Positions 24,904-33,790 of a stretch of DNA of 64,000 bases are shown here, piece after piece. This DNA is from UBA10649 sp965278945 (GTDB lineage: Bacteria > Actinomycetota > Actinomycetes > S36-B12): positions 2,666,001 to 2,730,000 of the forward strand of contig OZ257128.1 in NCBI GenBank assembly GCA_965278945.1, given 5' to 3'. A program made the translations under genes and the position numbers. Every line of letters starts with the position of its first letter. The first letter of the stretch is position 1. The notes below the pieces were generated by a model. It was not told the DNA's origin. It made no database searches and saw nothing but the letters and a program-made list of their open reading frames with translations.

Positions 24904-26499
24904 ATGAGCGATCCCGGTGCCGCCCCAAGTCCCTCGTCCGCGACGGATCCCACCATCGGCCCATCCGCCCTCAGCGACATCCGCGCGTTGTCCGAGCACC
25001 CGGATCAATCCGCCGCGCGCGCTCGGCTCATCAGGTCCGGCACCCAGGGCGGAGTGCCGCATCCGACGGTCGAGGAGCGACAGCGCCGCGGGAAGGCCGC
25101 ACGAGTGGAGACGCCCCGCCAGGACCTGGGCGGCTGGCAAGCACCCGCCGATCGCGCGGATCCCATCGCCCTGCTCAAGGGCCAGGAGACTTCGCGCGTG
25201 CAAGAGCTCGTCCCGGTCCGGCACGCACGCATGGCAACCAGCGCGTTCGCCTTCTATCGCGGCAGCGCGATCGTCATGGCCTCGGATCTGTCCACGCGGC
25301 CGCGCACCAGCCTCGATGCGCAACTGTGCGGTGACGCTCACCTGGCCAACTTCGGGATGTTCGCGGCTCCTGATCGCACCGTTGTCTTCGACGTCAACGA
25401 CTTCGACGAGACGAACCCGGGGCCGTTCGAGTGGGACGTCAAGCGGCTTGCCGCTTCGATAGTGCTCGCCGCTCGCGACAACAAGCTCTCCGACAAGGTC
25501 GAGCGCGCTTGCACAGAAGCGGCCGCGGCCCAGTACCGGATCGCGATGACCGACTTCGCGACCCAGCGCGAGATCGACATCTGGTACGACCGGATCGACG
25601 TGACCAGTATGCAGACGCTGTTGCAGGGCGATGCCATAGCGGCCACCAAGGCGAAGCAAAGGAAGAGGATCGACAAGGTCCAAGGTGCGGTCGACAAATC
25701 TCTCGCCGCCGCACGTGCCCGCAACCAGTGGTCGGCCATCGCGAAGATCACCGAGGTCGTCGACGGCCAGCGGCAGTTCCGCAACAACCCGCCGCTCCTC
25801 ACCCGCATGGACGTCGATCCTGAGTCGCGAGCGGTGGTGAACGGATTGTTCCGCGAGTACCGCTCGACGCTCCAGGATGACCGCAAGGAACTGCTGAAGC
25901 GCTACGAGATCGTCGACATCGGCCACAAGGTCGTCGGGGTGGGAAGCGTCGGACTGCTCGCCCTCGTCCTGCTCATGCGCGGACGCGACGAGAACGACCT
26001 GATGGTGATTCAAGTGAAGCAGGCGCAGGCATCAGTGCTCGAGCCGTACACGCACAAGTCGGCGTTCAACAAGCATGGGCACCGCGTGGTCACCGGCCAG
26101 CGCCTGATGCAGGCCGCGAGCGATTCCTTCCTCGGCTGGATCGACGGCCCGGGTGGACGCAGCTTCTACCTGCGCCAGCTGCGCGACATGAAGTGGTCAC
26201 CTGACTTGGCGACGCTGACCCCCGACGGCCTGCTCAGCTACTCGCGACTGTGCGGCCACACCCTGGCGCGGGCGCATGCGCGCTCGGGCGACGCGGTTGC
26301 GGTTGCGGCATACCTCGGCAACAGCAGCGCCTTCGACAAGGCGATCACCGAGTTCGCCGTGAGCTACGCCGACCAGGTCGCGCTCGACTTCGCCGCATTC
26401 ACCGCGGCGATCGAGTCCGGGAAGATGACCGCGCACGAGTCCGAGTCGGTTGCGGATGAGGCGGCAACCGATGCGCTGTTCGCCCCGCAGGTGGACTAG
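24904..26499 (+). CDS. DUF2252 family protein
   Basis: A 531-aa protein. Diagnostic blocks are MATSAFAFYRGSA, QLCGDAHLANFGMFAAPDR, VFDVNDFDETNPGPFEWDVK and RQLRDMKWSP. The HLANFG and DVNDFDE motifs resemble kinase-like (phosphotransferase) active sites, and the family is regarded as kinase-fold-related, but no reaction has been shown. ATG 24904 starts the homologous part. The stop shares CTAG with cydB on the opposite strand. Confidence 0.88.
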   Translation: MSDPGAAPSPSSATDPTIGPSALSDIRALSEHPDQSAARARLIRSGTQGGVPHPTVEERQRRGKAARVETPRQDLGGWQAPADRADPIALLKGQETSRVQELVPVRHARMATSAFAFYRGSAIVMASDLSTRPRTSLDAQLCGDAHLANFGMFAAPDRTVVFDVNDFDETNPGPFEWDVKRLAASIVLAARDNKLSDKVERACTEAAAAQYRIAMTDFATQREIDIWYDRIDVTSMQTLLQGDAIAATKAKQRKRIDKVQGAVDKSLAAARARNQWSAIAKITEVVDGQRQFRNNPPLLTRMDVDPESRAVVNGLFREYRSTLQDDRKELLKRYEIVDIGHKVVGVGSVGLLALVLLMRGRDENDLMVIQVKQAQASVLEPYTHKSAFNKHGHRVVTGQRLMQAASDSFLGWIDGPGGRSFYLRQLRDMKWSPDLATLTPDGLLSYSRLCGHTLARAHARSGDAVAVAAYLGNSSAFDKAITEFAVSYADQVALDFAAFTAAIESGKMTAHESESVADEAATDALFAPQVD

Positions 26500-27500
26500 T
26501 GGAGCGCGTCTGACGCGGGTGCCGTGATGCGCGCCCGGAAGACGTAGTACGACCAGCCTTGGTACAGAAGGACGATGGGCAGCATGACGGCAGCCACGAT
26601 CGTCATCACCTTGAGCGCGTAGTCACCCGACGCGGTGCCGGCGACGGTGAGGTTGTTGGCGACATCCGTGCTCGACACCATGACGTTGGGGTACAGGTTG
26701 GCGAACAGCCCCGCAATGACACCACCGATCGCGAACGCAGTGGCAGCGAACGCGCGACCTTCGAAACCGGCTCGCACCAGCACCGCCGCAGCCACCACGG
26801 CCAGTACGGGCACGGCCAGCACGACGTCTGCCCATGCGCCCGCATCCGAGAGGCCGTGGGTCCAGATCGAGTAGACGAGGACGAGAACCACGGCCGGCCA
26901 GGACAGCGCGATGGCCATCGACCTCGACCGAATCCGCACGTCGCCGCCGGTCTTGATGCCCAGGAACGTCGATCCGTGCAGCAGGCACAGCACCAGCAGC
27001 GTCACACCGAGCCACAGCCCGTAGGGCGTCAGCAGGTCCAGGACGTTGCCGGTGAACTCCTCGTTCGCATCGATGGGAAGCCCGGCGAGCAGGTCACCGA
27101 GCGCCACGCCGATGAGGACGGGGATGAGGGCAGAGCCGATCGTGAGCGTCCAACTCCAGACCCCGCGCCACGCGTGCACCGGCACCTTGCCACGCCATTC
27201 GAAGGAGACCCCGCGGATGATCAGGGCGACGAGCAGCACGAGCATCGCGAGGTAGGCGGCCGAGAACCACGTTGCGTACCAGCTCGGAAAGGCCGCGAAG
27301 ATGCCGGCGCCGGCGACGATGAGCCACACCTCGTTGCCGTCCCACACCGGGCCGATCGAGTTGATCGCGACCCGGCGATCGATCTCGGTGCGACCGACCC
27401 ACCTGTGCAACATTCCCACGCCGAGGTCGAATCCCTCCAGCACGAAGAACCCGGTCCACAGAACCGCGATGAGAACGAACCAGAGGTCGGCGAGACTCAC
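26496..27500 (-). CDS. cydB: Cytochrome bd ubiquinol/menaquinol oxidase subunit II
   Basis: A 334-aa protein with about eight to nine membrane spans. The opening LADLWFVLIAVLWTGFFVLE and EGFDLGVGMLHRWVG are CydB signatures, and GPVWDGNEVWLIVAGAGIF follows. With CydA it forms a high-affinity terminal oxidase reducing O2 at low oxygen. It is located 7 bases downstream of cydA. No cydCD genes follow. Confidence 0.95.
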   Translation of the reverse strand: MSLADLWFVLIAVLWTGFFVLEGFDLGVGMLHRWVGRTEIDRRVAINSIGPVWDGNEVWLIVAGAGIFAAFPSWYATWFSAAYLAMLVLLVALIIRGVSFEWRGKVPVHAWRGVWSWTLTIGSALIPVLIGVALGDLLAGLPIDANEEFTGNVLDLLTPYGLWLGVTLLVLCLLHGSTFLGIKTGGDVRIRSRSMAIALSWPAVVLVLVYSIWTHGLSDAGAWADVVLAVPVLAVVAAAVLVRAGFEGRAFAATAFAIGGVIAGLFANLYPNVMVSSTDVANNLTVAGTASGDYALKVMTIVAAVMLPIVLLYQGWSYYVFRARITAPASDALH

Positions 27501-27507
27501 GGGCGCC

Positions 27508-28929
27508 TCAGTAGGTCAGCACCGGCGCACGCCGGGCCGAGCCGTCGGGATCTTCGGGATCGGTGCTGTCGTCGTGCTCGAACTCCAGGCCGCGTCGCGA
27601 ATAGCGCAGCATGAGGAAGAGCCACACGATGCCCAGAACGATGTAGAGCAGCGCAAAGGTGATCAGGCTGATCGCGACCTCGGCACGACTGACCGAAGGG
27701 GAGTTCGCGTCGGCCGTCAGTTGCAGTCCCTGGACGATCCACGGCTGACGGCCGTTCTCGGTGAGCAGCCAGCCAGCGGTGTTCATGACGAATGGAGTCA
27801 CCACCGCCCAGGTCGCGACCCACAGGAACACTCGTGACGTCTCGAGTTTCTTGCGTCGCCAGGCCCACAGTCCCCACAGGACGAAGATGGGAAGCACCGA
27901 GCCCAGATACGCCATCGTGCGCATGGACCAGTACTGAATGAAGACGTTCGGGATGTAGTAGCCGGGCCCGTACTTCTCCTCGTACTGCTCCTGCAGTTCG
28001 TTCAGCCCCGTGACCGGACCGTCCCAGGTTCCAGTCGCGAGCACGGACAGCAGGTGCGGGATCTCCCAGATCTGCGTGGGGTTCTCGTCATTTTGTCCGC
28101 CGCCAATCTGGAAGACGGAGAACGAGCACGGGCCGCAGTTGTCCCACTGCGCTTCCATCGCGGCGACCTTCATCGGCTGGTACTCGTTCTCGATCACTCC
28201 GAGCTGACTGCCGACTCCAAGGATCACGATCGACGTCGGCAGGAGAATGAGGAGAGACATTTTCGCGGTTCGCACGAACAGCTCGGGGCTGCTGCGCTTG
28301 CGCAGATGCCACGCGGAGACGGACAGCATCACCATGCAGCCGGTGACCAACGAGGCCAGCAGCACGTGCGCGTATCCCCAGATGAAGACCGGGTTCGTGA
28401 AGAGCGCGACGACGTCGGTCAACTGCGCGCGTCCGGTCTCGGCGTTGATCTCGTAGCCGACCGGGTTCTGCATCCAGGAGTTCGCGGCCATGATGAAAGC
28501 GGCCGACAGTGCCGTGCCGATCGCGACCGCCCAGATGCACGCGAGGTGCACCCTCTTGGGCAGGATGTTCCAGCCGAACAGCCACAGGCCAAGGAAGGTC
28601 GACTCGAGGAAGAACGCCGCGAGACCCTCCATCGCCAACGGTGCACCGAAAACGTCGCCCACAAAGCGGGAGTACTGCGACCAGTTCATGCCGAACTGGA
28701 ACTCCTGCACGAGGCCGGTGACCACACCGATGGCGATGTTGATGAGCAGGATCGTGCCGAAGAACCTCGCGAGGCGTCGCAGCTGAGGGTCCCCCGAGCG
28801 GTACCAACGCGTGTGCAGGATCGCGACGAGGAAGGCGAGGCCGATCGTCAGCGGGACGAAGATGAAGTGATAGATCGTGGTGGTGGCGAACTGCAGTCTC
28901 GACAGATCGAGCTGGCTCAGGTCAGTCAC
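27508..28929 (-). CDS. cydA: Cytochrome bd oxidase subunit I
   Basis: A 473-aa heme-bearing subunit. A heme ligand His is in TTIYHFIFVPLTIGL. The conserved Glu pair is in MEGLAAFFLESTFLGLW, heme b558 and quinol-site residues lie in the middle, and NGRQPWIVQGLQ is the GRQPW signature. The Q-loop is short, as in actinobacteria. The GTG start overlaps the rpiB stop (GTGA), an unusual coupling of pentose metabolism with respiration. Confidence 0.96.
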   Translation of the reverse strand: MTDLSQLDLSRLQFATTTIYHFIFVPLTIGLAFLVAILHTRWYRSGDPQLRRLARFFGTILLINIAIGVVTGLVQEFQFGMNWSQYSRFVGDVFGAPLAMEGLAAFFLESTFLGLWLFGWNILPKRVHLACIWAVAIGTALSAAFIMAANSWMQNPVGYEINAETGRAQLTDVVALFTNPVFIWGYAHVLLASLVTGCMVMLSVSAWHLRKRSSPELFVRTAKMSLLILLPTSIVILGVGSQLGVIENEYQPMKVAAMEAQWDNCGPCSFSVFQIGGGQNDENPTQIWEIPHLLSVLATGTWDGPVTGLNELQEQYEEKYGPGYYIPNVFIQYWSMRTMAYLGSVLPIFVLWGLWAWRRKKLETSRVFLWVATWAVVTPFVMNTAGWLLTENGRQPWIVQGLQLTADANSPSVSRAEVAISLITFALLYIVLGIVWLFLMLRYSRRGLEFEHDDSTDPEDPDGSARRAPVLTY

Positions 28930-29378
28930 GAGGAGCCGTCCTCGAATGCGGCGACCTGGTCGATCCGCCGCACGTGCCGCGGGTCACCGGAGAACGGAGT
29001 GTCGAGAAACAGCGAGATGAGCGCTATGCACTCCTCTTTGGAGTGCATGCGCGCGCCGATCGCGACGACGTTGGCATCGTTGTGCTGCCGGGCTAGCCGT
29101 GCGGTCTCGTTGGACCATGCCAGTGCCGCCCGGACGCCATGGACTTTGTTCGCGGCGATCTGCTCGCCGTTCCCCGATCCGCCGATCACCACGCCGAGGC
29201 TGCCGCTGTCGGCGACGACGGCTTGCGCCGTGGCGATGCAGAAGGCCGGGTAGTCGTCGTCGGGATCGAGCGCGTGTGCACCGTGATCGATGACCTCGTG
29301 CCCTGCGGCCCGCAATCGGGTGACGAGCACGCCCTTCAGGTCGAATCCCGCGTGGTCGCTGCCGACGTGGACTCTCAT
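28926..29378 (-). CDS. rpiB: Ribose-5-phosphate isomerase B
   Basis: A 150-aa RpiB. The N-terminus VHVGSDHAGFDLKG carries the substrate-binding DHAG motif. The active site reads GGSGNGEQIAANK with Glu in the position of the E. coli catalytic Cys, as in the Mycobacterium enzyme. HNDANVVAIGARMHSKEE follows. It interconverts ribose-5-phosphate and ribulose-5-phosphate. It is the first gene of an apparent rpiB-cydA-cydB transcript. Confidence 0.93.
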   Translation of the reverse strand: MRVHVGSDHAGFDLKGVLVTRLRAAGHEVIDHGAHALDPDDDYPAFCIATAQAVVADSGSLGVVIGGSGNGEQIAANKVHGVRAALAWSNETARLARQHNDANVVAIGARMHSKEECIALISLFLDTPFSGDPRHVRRIDQVAAFEDGSS

Positions 29379-29430
29379 GATGCGCAGGCTACCGGCCGAA
29401 TCGACCTTCGGGTGCGACCATGGATCGGTG

Positions 29431-30312
29431 ATGACGTCGAAACTTCCCCTCGAGCTTCGTCGACCGCTCTGTGCGGTCGCCCTGGCCGCTACCGCGTTCA
29501 CTTTGGCCGCCTGCTCGTCCGGCTCTGGGTCCGCGACATCCGACGACGTGCTGACGAGCACTGCCAGCCCGGTCAGTCCACCGTCACCCACCCCGTCTCC
29601 CTCGACCTCGATCCACCTCACCGTCGGGCTCGACCTGCCGTCGACGTGGGTGACGACACCATTGGCACAGGAGGGCGAGGGCTACGGCATGACTCTCGCT
29701 GCGACTTCGGACCCCGACCTGTTCGACGGCCACTTCTTTCGGCGGGAGCCAGACGGTGCCGTCACCGACCGGCACGTCATCACCGTTTTCGTGTCGAGTC
29801 CAACGGAGGTCGTCGTCACCTGGCCGGATGGCACGAAGCAGCCCGGCACCCTGACCGGCGGCGACGGCGACGGCACCGAGATCGACTTGGCTCCCGGTTG
29901 CGTCGCCTTCCTGGCGGATGGGGGGACTGATGCCGATTGCATCCTCGTTCCCGAATCCGACACCAATGTGATCGTGACTCCGGACCCCGAGATGATCCCG
30001 ACTCAGGACGAGGCGATGAGCTACCTGTGCTCGGTGAACGTCGAAGAGCTGACCAACGTCGTGGACGACTCTGCCGACCCGTACTCCACGAGTGTTCTCC
30101 AGGCGGCGCTGACGACACTTGGGTACGACCCGGGTCCCGTCGACGGTCGATACGATCAGGACTCTCGCGATGCGGTGCGTGCCTTCCAGACTGATTCTGG
30201 GATTGCCGTCGACGCGCAGGTCGGCCCGCAAACCTGGACCGCGCTGCAGGAGACCGCCTGCCTGGTACCCGAGGACCCAGCGGAGCGTGGCGACGAGCAG
30301 CCGGTCGACTAG
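29431..30312 (+). CDS. Lipoprotein with C-terminal peptidoglycan-binding domain
   Basis: A 293-aa protein. The signal ends in TAFTLAACSSG (lipobox Cys near 28) and is followed by a Ser/Pro-rich linker. The middle 150 residues are an unrecognised extracellular domain. The C-terminal 60 residues are a PG_binding_1 domain: VLQAALTTLGYDPGPVDGRY and AFQTDSGIAVDAQVGPQTW. It is probably anchored in the membrane and attached to cell-wall peptidoglycan. The start could also be the GTG 3 bases upstream. The stop shares CTAG with the next convergent gene. Confidence 0.85.
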   Translation: MTSKLPLELRRPLCAVALAATAFTLAACSSGSGSATSDDVLTSTASPVSPPSPTPSPSTSIHLTVGLDLPSTWVTTPLAQEGEGYGMTLAATSDPDLFDGHFFRREPDGAVTDRHVITVFVSSPTEVVVTWPDGTKQPGTLTGGDGDGTEIDLAPGCVAFLADGGTDADCILVPESDTNVIVTPDPEMIPTQDEAMSYLCSVNVEELTNVVDDSADPYSTSVLQAALTTLGYDPGPVDGRYDQDSRDAVRAFQTDSGIAVDAQVGPQTWTALQETACLVPEDPAERGDEQPVD

Positions 30313-31205
30313 CGCGGTGCGACCACGACGCTCTCCAACTGCGACCCGGCAACCCAGGCCGCCAGCTGGCGCTGCACGAGTCGTCGCGCGCGCGGCAGGA
30401 AGGCCGAGGAATCGCCGCCCAGATGCGGCGTGATGAGGATCCCCGGCGCTCGCCAGAGTGCGTGATCGGCAGGCAGCGGCTCCGGGTCCGTGACGTCAAG
30501 GGCCGCGTTCAGGCGGCCCGTCGACAGTTCCGATACCAGCGCGTCGGTATCGACGATCCGTCCGCGCGCCACGTTGACGAGCAGGGCGCCGTCGGGCATC
30601 GCTGAGAGGAACTCCGCATCGACCATGTGCTCTGTTGACGGGTCCAGCGGCAGGGCGAGAATCACGACGTCGGCAGACGGCAGCAGGGTCGGCAGGTCGG
30701 ATGTCGCGATCACTCCAGGGCGCGCAGTCCTGCCCACGACGCTGATGGTGACCTCGAACGGATCCAGTCGCCGCCGGATTGCCTGGCCCACCCCTCCTGC
30801 ACCGACGATCACGACGTGCTTGTCCGCGAGAGCGGGGAGGTTCCGGTGGTCCCATCGCCCGCTCGTCATGTCCCGGGCCGCGTCGTCGATCCCGCGGAGG
30901 CTGGACAATGCGAGGCCGACCGCAAGCTCCGCTGTGCTTGCGTCATGCACTCCGGCTGCGTTGCACAACGTCACGCCGGGCCGAAGGTAGGGAATGGCGT
31001 TGTCATAGCCGGCGGTCAGCAACTGGCACACCAACAAGCGCGGCATATCGGCCATCTGCTGGAGCGTGGCCGCGTGCCCCATGTACGCCGGCACGAAGAA
31101 CTCGGCGACCGCGAGCGCGGACGCGTCGATCACCTCGCCGTAGGCGATCACCGTGGCCTCAGTCTCGATGGATCCCAGACTGGCAGGAATCAGCGCCGTT
31201 GCCAT
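30309..31205 (-). CDS. D-isomer-specific 2-hydroxyacid dehydrogenase
   Basis: A 298-aa NAD-dependent dehydrogenase. The Rossmann motif is VVIVGAGGVGQAIRRRL. Other features are LPLDPSTEHMVDAEFLSAMP, the Arg of NVARGRIVDTDAL, the Glu of DVTDPEPLPADH, and the His of ITPHLGGDS. Family members reduce 2-keto acids or oxidise phosphoglycerate-like acids. ATG 31205 is chosen because an aggag SD lies 7 bases upstream; a start 18 bases earlier lacks one. The substrate is unknown. Confidence 0.9.
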   Translation of the reverse strand: MATALIPASLGSIETEATVIAYGEVIDASALAVAEFFVPAYMGHAATLQQMADMPRLLVCQLLTAGYDNAIPYLRPGVTLCNAAGVHDASTAELAVGLALSSLRGIDDAARDMTSGRWDHRNLPALADKHVVIVGAGGVGQAIRRRLDPFEVTISVVGRTARPGVIATSDLPTLLPSADVVILALPLDPSTEHMVDAEFLSAMPDGALLVNVARGRIVDTDALVSELSTGRLNAALDVTDPEPLPADHALWRAPGILITPHLGGDSSAFLPRARRLVQRQLAAWVAGSQLESVVVAPR

Positions 31206-31229
31206 CGTCAACTCCTCATGCATTGGACA

Positions 31230-32279
31230 ATGTCGTCGATGAGCACCTTGTCAGATGTCTCCGCGCAGTTGATCGCCGACGGCGTGATCACCGAGAAGGC
31301 CGTACTCGTCCCGGTAACCGGCGGGGTGTCGTGCGAGGTGTGGCGCGTGTCGCACGACGACGTGACGGGCGCGTACTCGCGCCTGAGCCCGGACGGCATC
31401 ATCGTGAAGGCACCCCTGGCCCGCCTCCGCGTGCCGACGACATGGCGGGCGGATGTCTCGCGCGGCACCGTCGAGGCGGTCGCGCTGCGGACCCTTGAGC
31501 ACCTGACACCAGGGCTCGTGCCGCACGTGCTGTGGAGCTACGAGCCTCGACACGCGATCGCGATGACAGCCGCGCCCGTCGAATGGGAGGAGTGGCGCCA
31601 TCAGCTCAGCACTCGCGAGAAGGACGACTCAGCCCTCGACAGCGCGCGGATATCGCGGATCTGCACTGCCCTTGGGCACACGCTGGCCACGTGGCACGTT
31701 CAGACGCAGGACATCGGGCTCCTGCCGTCTGTGCTCACGACGGGCGCTCGGCTCCGGGAACTGCGCACCGATCCGTTCCACCGCGCCGCGGCAGTCGAGC
31801 TCCCCGACGTCGCAGGTCAACTGCGTGAACTCGCCGATGAGCTCGAGGACGCGCGGACCTGCATCGTGCATGGGGACTACTCCCCGAAGAACGTCCTCGT
31901 CGCGCCACCGGAATCAGCTGCTCTCTGGGTGCTGGACGCGGAGGTGGCGCATGTCGGCAATCCCGCCCTCGACGTGGCCTTCTTGTCGGCGCACCTGATG
32001 CTCAAGGCCGTGTGGCGCCCGGACCTCCGCGAACGGCTGGACGCCGGCAGGCTCGCGTTCGAAGCGGCCTACCGTGCGGCGAGTCGGCTGGTCGCCGACC
32101 GCACCTGGAGTCGGCAGACGGGCGCGATCCTCGCCGCACGCGTGTGCGGCGTCTCACGCGCGAACTACCTCAGCGCCAACCATCGCGCGTGGATCATTCC
32201 TCAGGCCGAGCTCCTCATCGCGGGCCGGATCACGCTGGACGAGGCGTGGCGAACGCTCCTTCGGGGATCGAAGTCCTAG
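31230..32279 (+). CDS. Aminoglycoside phosphotransferase (APH)-fold kinase
   Basis: About 349 aa. The kinase core has the catalytic loop CIVHGDYSPKNVLV (HGD with Asn) and the metal Asp in WVLDAEVAHVGNPALDV. An ATP-site Lys is in GIIVKAPL. Such proteins phosphorylate small metabolites (choline, methylthioribose, fructosamine) as often as antibiotics. Three in-frame ATGs (31218, 31230, 31239) are possible. The divergent dehydrogenase starts only about 24 bases away, so there is little room for a leader. The stop overlaps the 50-aa lipoprotein gene in CTAG. Confidence 0.85.
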   Translation: MSSMSTLSDVSAQLIADGVITEKAVLVPVTGGVSCEVWRVSHDDVTGAYSRLSPDGIIVKAPLARLRVPTTWRADVSRGTVEAVALRTLEHLTPGLVPHVLWSYEPRHAIAMTAAPVEWEEWRHQLSTREKDDSALDSARISRICTALGHTLATWHVQTQDIGLLPSVLTTGARLRELRTDPFHRAAAVELPDVAGQLRELADELEDARTCIVHGDYSPKNVLVAPPESAALWVLDAEVAHVGNPALDVAFLSAHLMLKAVWRPDLRERLDAGRLAFEAAYRAASRLVADRTWSRQTGAILAARVCGVSRANYLSANHRAWIIPQAELLIAGRITLDEAWRTLLRGSKS

Positions 32280-32428
32280 GAGCTGGGCGCGCTGCTCGGA
32301 TCGGGAACCTCGACATGAAGCGAGGTAGGAACGACATCGCTCTCGAGTGGCTCGGGCTCGGACTGCAACGGCACCCCGCACCCGACGAGCAGCATGGCGG
32401 CTGCCGCGACGACTGCTACAGATCTCAT
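32276..32428 (-). CDS. 50-aa lipoprotein gene downstream of the histidine kinase
   Basis: A short frame not obvious at normal length cut-offs. It encodes 50 residues: MRSVAVVAAAAMLLVGCG is a signal peptide with a full lipobox (LVGC, Cys17), followed by about 33 residues rich in Pro, Glu and Ser. It starts 8 bases after the histidine kinase stop, with a weak GTGAG upstream. The stop shares CTAG with the APH-like gene. Two-component operons in actinobacteria often include a lipoprotein partner; this may be a mini version or a remnant. Confidence 0.6.
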   Translation of the reverse strand: MRSVAVVAAAAMLLVGCGVPLQSEPEPLESDVVPTSLHVEVPDPSSAPSS

Positions 32429-32436
32429 GCGGCGAC

Positions 32437-33774
32437 TCACAGTGAGGTCCCATCGTCGACGGGCAGTACCGCAGCGAATCGCGCGCCACCCGTGGGCGAC
32501 TGCTCGACGGTCACCTCGCCGCCGAGAGCGCGGGCCTGCTCACGCGCAATCGCGAGCCCGAGTCCGGCTCCCTCGGATGACCCGCCGGACTCCCCTCGGG
32601 TGAATGGCTCGAACAACCTCTCGCGCAACTCGGCGTCGATACCGGGGCCGGCATCATCCACGAGGATCCGGAAGTCGTCCGACTCCCGTTGCACGATGAC
32701 CTGGACAAGTCCACCGCCGTGTCGCTGCGCATTGTCGATGAGGTTCCCGACGATCCGCTCCAGTCGTCTTGCGTCGGTACGCACGACAGGACGATCACCG
32801 ATGACGAGGGCCGGATCCACACCACGATCGATCGCCACGTCCTTGCACAGTCCGGCGATGTCCGCGGATTCCCACTGCGGCGGCTCGTCGGCTGTGATGC
32901 GGCTGATCTCCAGGAGGTCGAGCAGCATCTGCGACATCCGGCGCACCTGTGCGACAAGAACGGTGACGAGCGCAGCTTCCTGCTCGGGAAGTCGATCACT
33001 GTGGCCCTCAAGCAGCTCCGCGGTGCCGAGGACGGAGGTCAGTGGCGAGCGCAGTTCGTGACTGACATTGGCGCTGAAGCGACGCTCGCGGGCAATGCGC
33101 GCCTGGACGGCCTCGGCCATCTCGTTGAACGACTCCGCGATGGGGTCCAGATCTGGATCCCCGGTCAGGTCGATCCTCGTCGTCAGTTCGCCGCCGGCGA
33201 TGCGTCGAGTGCCACCGCCGAGCCGACGGACCGGACCGAGGATGCGTCCGACCGCTGTAACGCCGATGATCGCACCGAACATCGCAGCAAGCAGGCTCAG
33301 CGCGACCAGCGCCCACGCACCCAAACGCAGGGTTCGGTCGAGATCGCGCAAGGGAAAGACCTCGACATAGGTGTCCGCACCCAGGGGGATCGCGACCGCA
33401 AAGTAGGGAGACCCCTCGTAGGCGAAGCGCTGGCTCGCGCCGTTCGGGGTCGCCGCGTCGATCAACTCCTCGGGCAGCGCATCGGAAGGAAACTCGGAGT
33501 CCGTCGTGGACCACACGCCATTGACCCGGATCAGCGGCACCGAGGTGCCGACGGATGGGACCTGGGCCAGGGCCTGACTTGACGTCGATCCCGCACTCAG
33601 GGCCGTGCCCGCGGCCTTGGAGTCCAGGACCGCGCGCGTGAGGGCAGCGTTCTGCCGCTGATTGAGCAGGTAGTTGCTCGCGTACGTGTACGTCGTGATC
33701 GACACGACTCCGGCAACGACGAAGGACAGCAGGGCGAACGAGAGAGCAACGCGAGTGCGCAGGCGAAGCCTCAT
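32437..33774 (-). CDS. Membrane sensor histidine kinase
   Basis: A 445-aa sensor. TM1 is about residues 8-30, the extracellular sensor about 31-150, TM2 about 151-176, then HAMP. The phosphoacceptor is His239 in RRFSANVSHELRSPLTSVLG. The ATP domain has the N-box IVGNLIDNAQRHGGG, G1 DDAGPGID and G2 GAGLGLAIARE. It follows the response regulator gene by 16 bases on the - strand, so the pair is one two-component system. The signal is unknown. Confidence 0.93.
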   Translation of the reverse strand: MRLRLRTRVALSFALLSFVVAGVVSITTYTYASNYLLNQRQNAALTRAVLDSKAAGTALSAGSTSSQALAQVPSVGTSVPLIRVNGVWSTTDSEFPSDALPEELIDAATPNGASQRFAYEGSPYFAVAIPLGADTYVEVFPLRDLDRTLRLGAWALVALSLLAAMFGAIIGVTAVGRILGPVRRLGGGTRRIAGGELTTRIDLTGDPDLDPIAESFNEMAEAVQARIARERRFSANVSHELRSPLTSVLGTAELLEGHSDRLPEQEAALVTVLVAQVRRMSQMLLDLLEISRITADEPPQWESADIAGLCKDVAIDRGVDPALVIGDRPVVRTDARRLERIVGNLIDNAQRHGGGLVQVIVQRESDDFRILVDDAGPGIDAELRERLFEPFTRGESGGSSEGAGLGLAIAREQARALGGEVTVEQSPTGGARFAAVLPVDDGTSL

Positions 33775-33790
33775 AAAGGACGGCCTGGGG

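Noticed and set aside
28054..29253. Long open frame antisense to cydA/rpiB
   Set aside because: Overlaps two certain genes and has a charged, low-complexity composition.
31230..32279. Antibiotic-resistance aminoglycoside kinase
   Set aside because: Only the generic kinase fold is visible; there is no resistance context.
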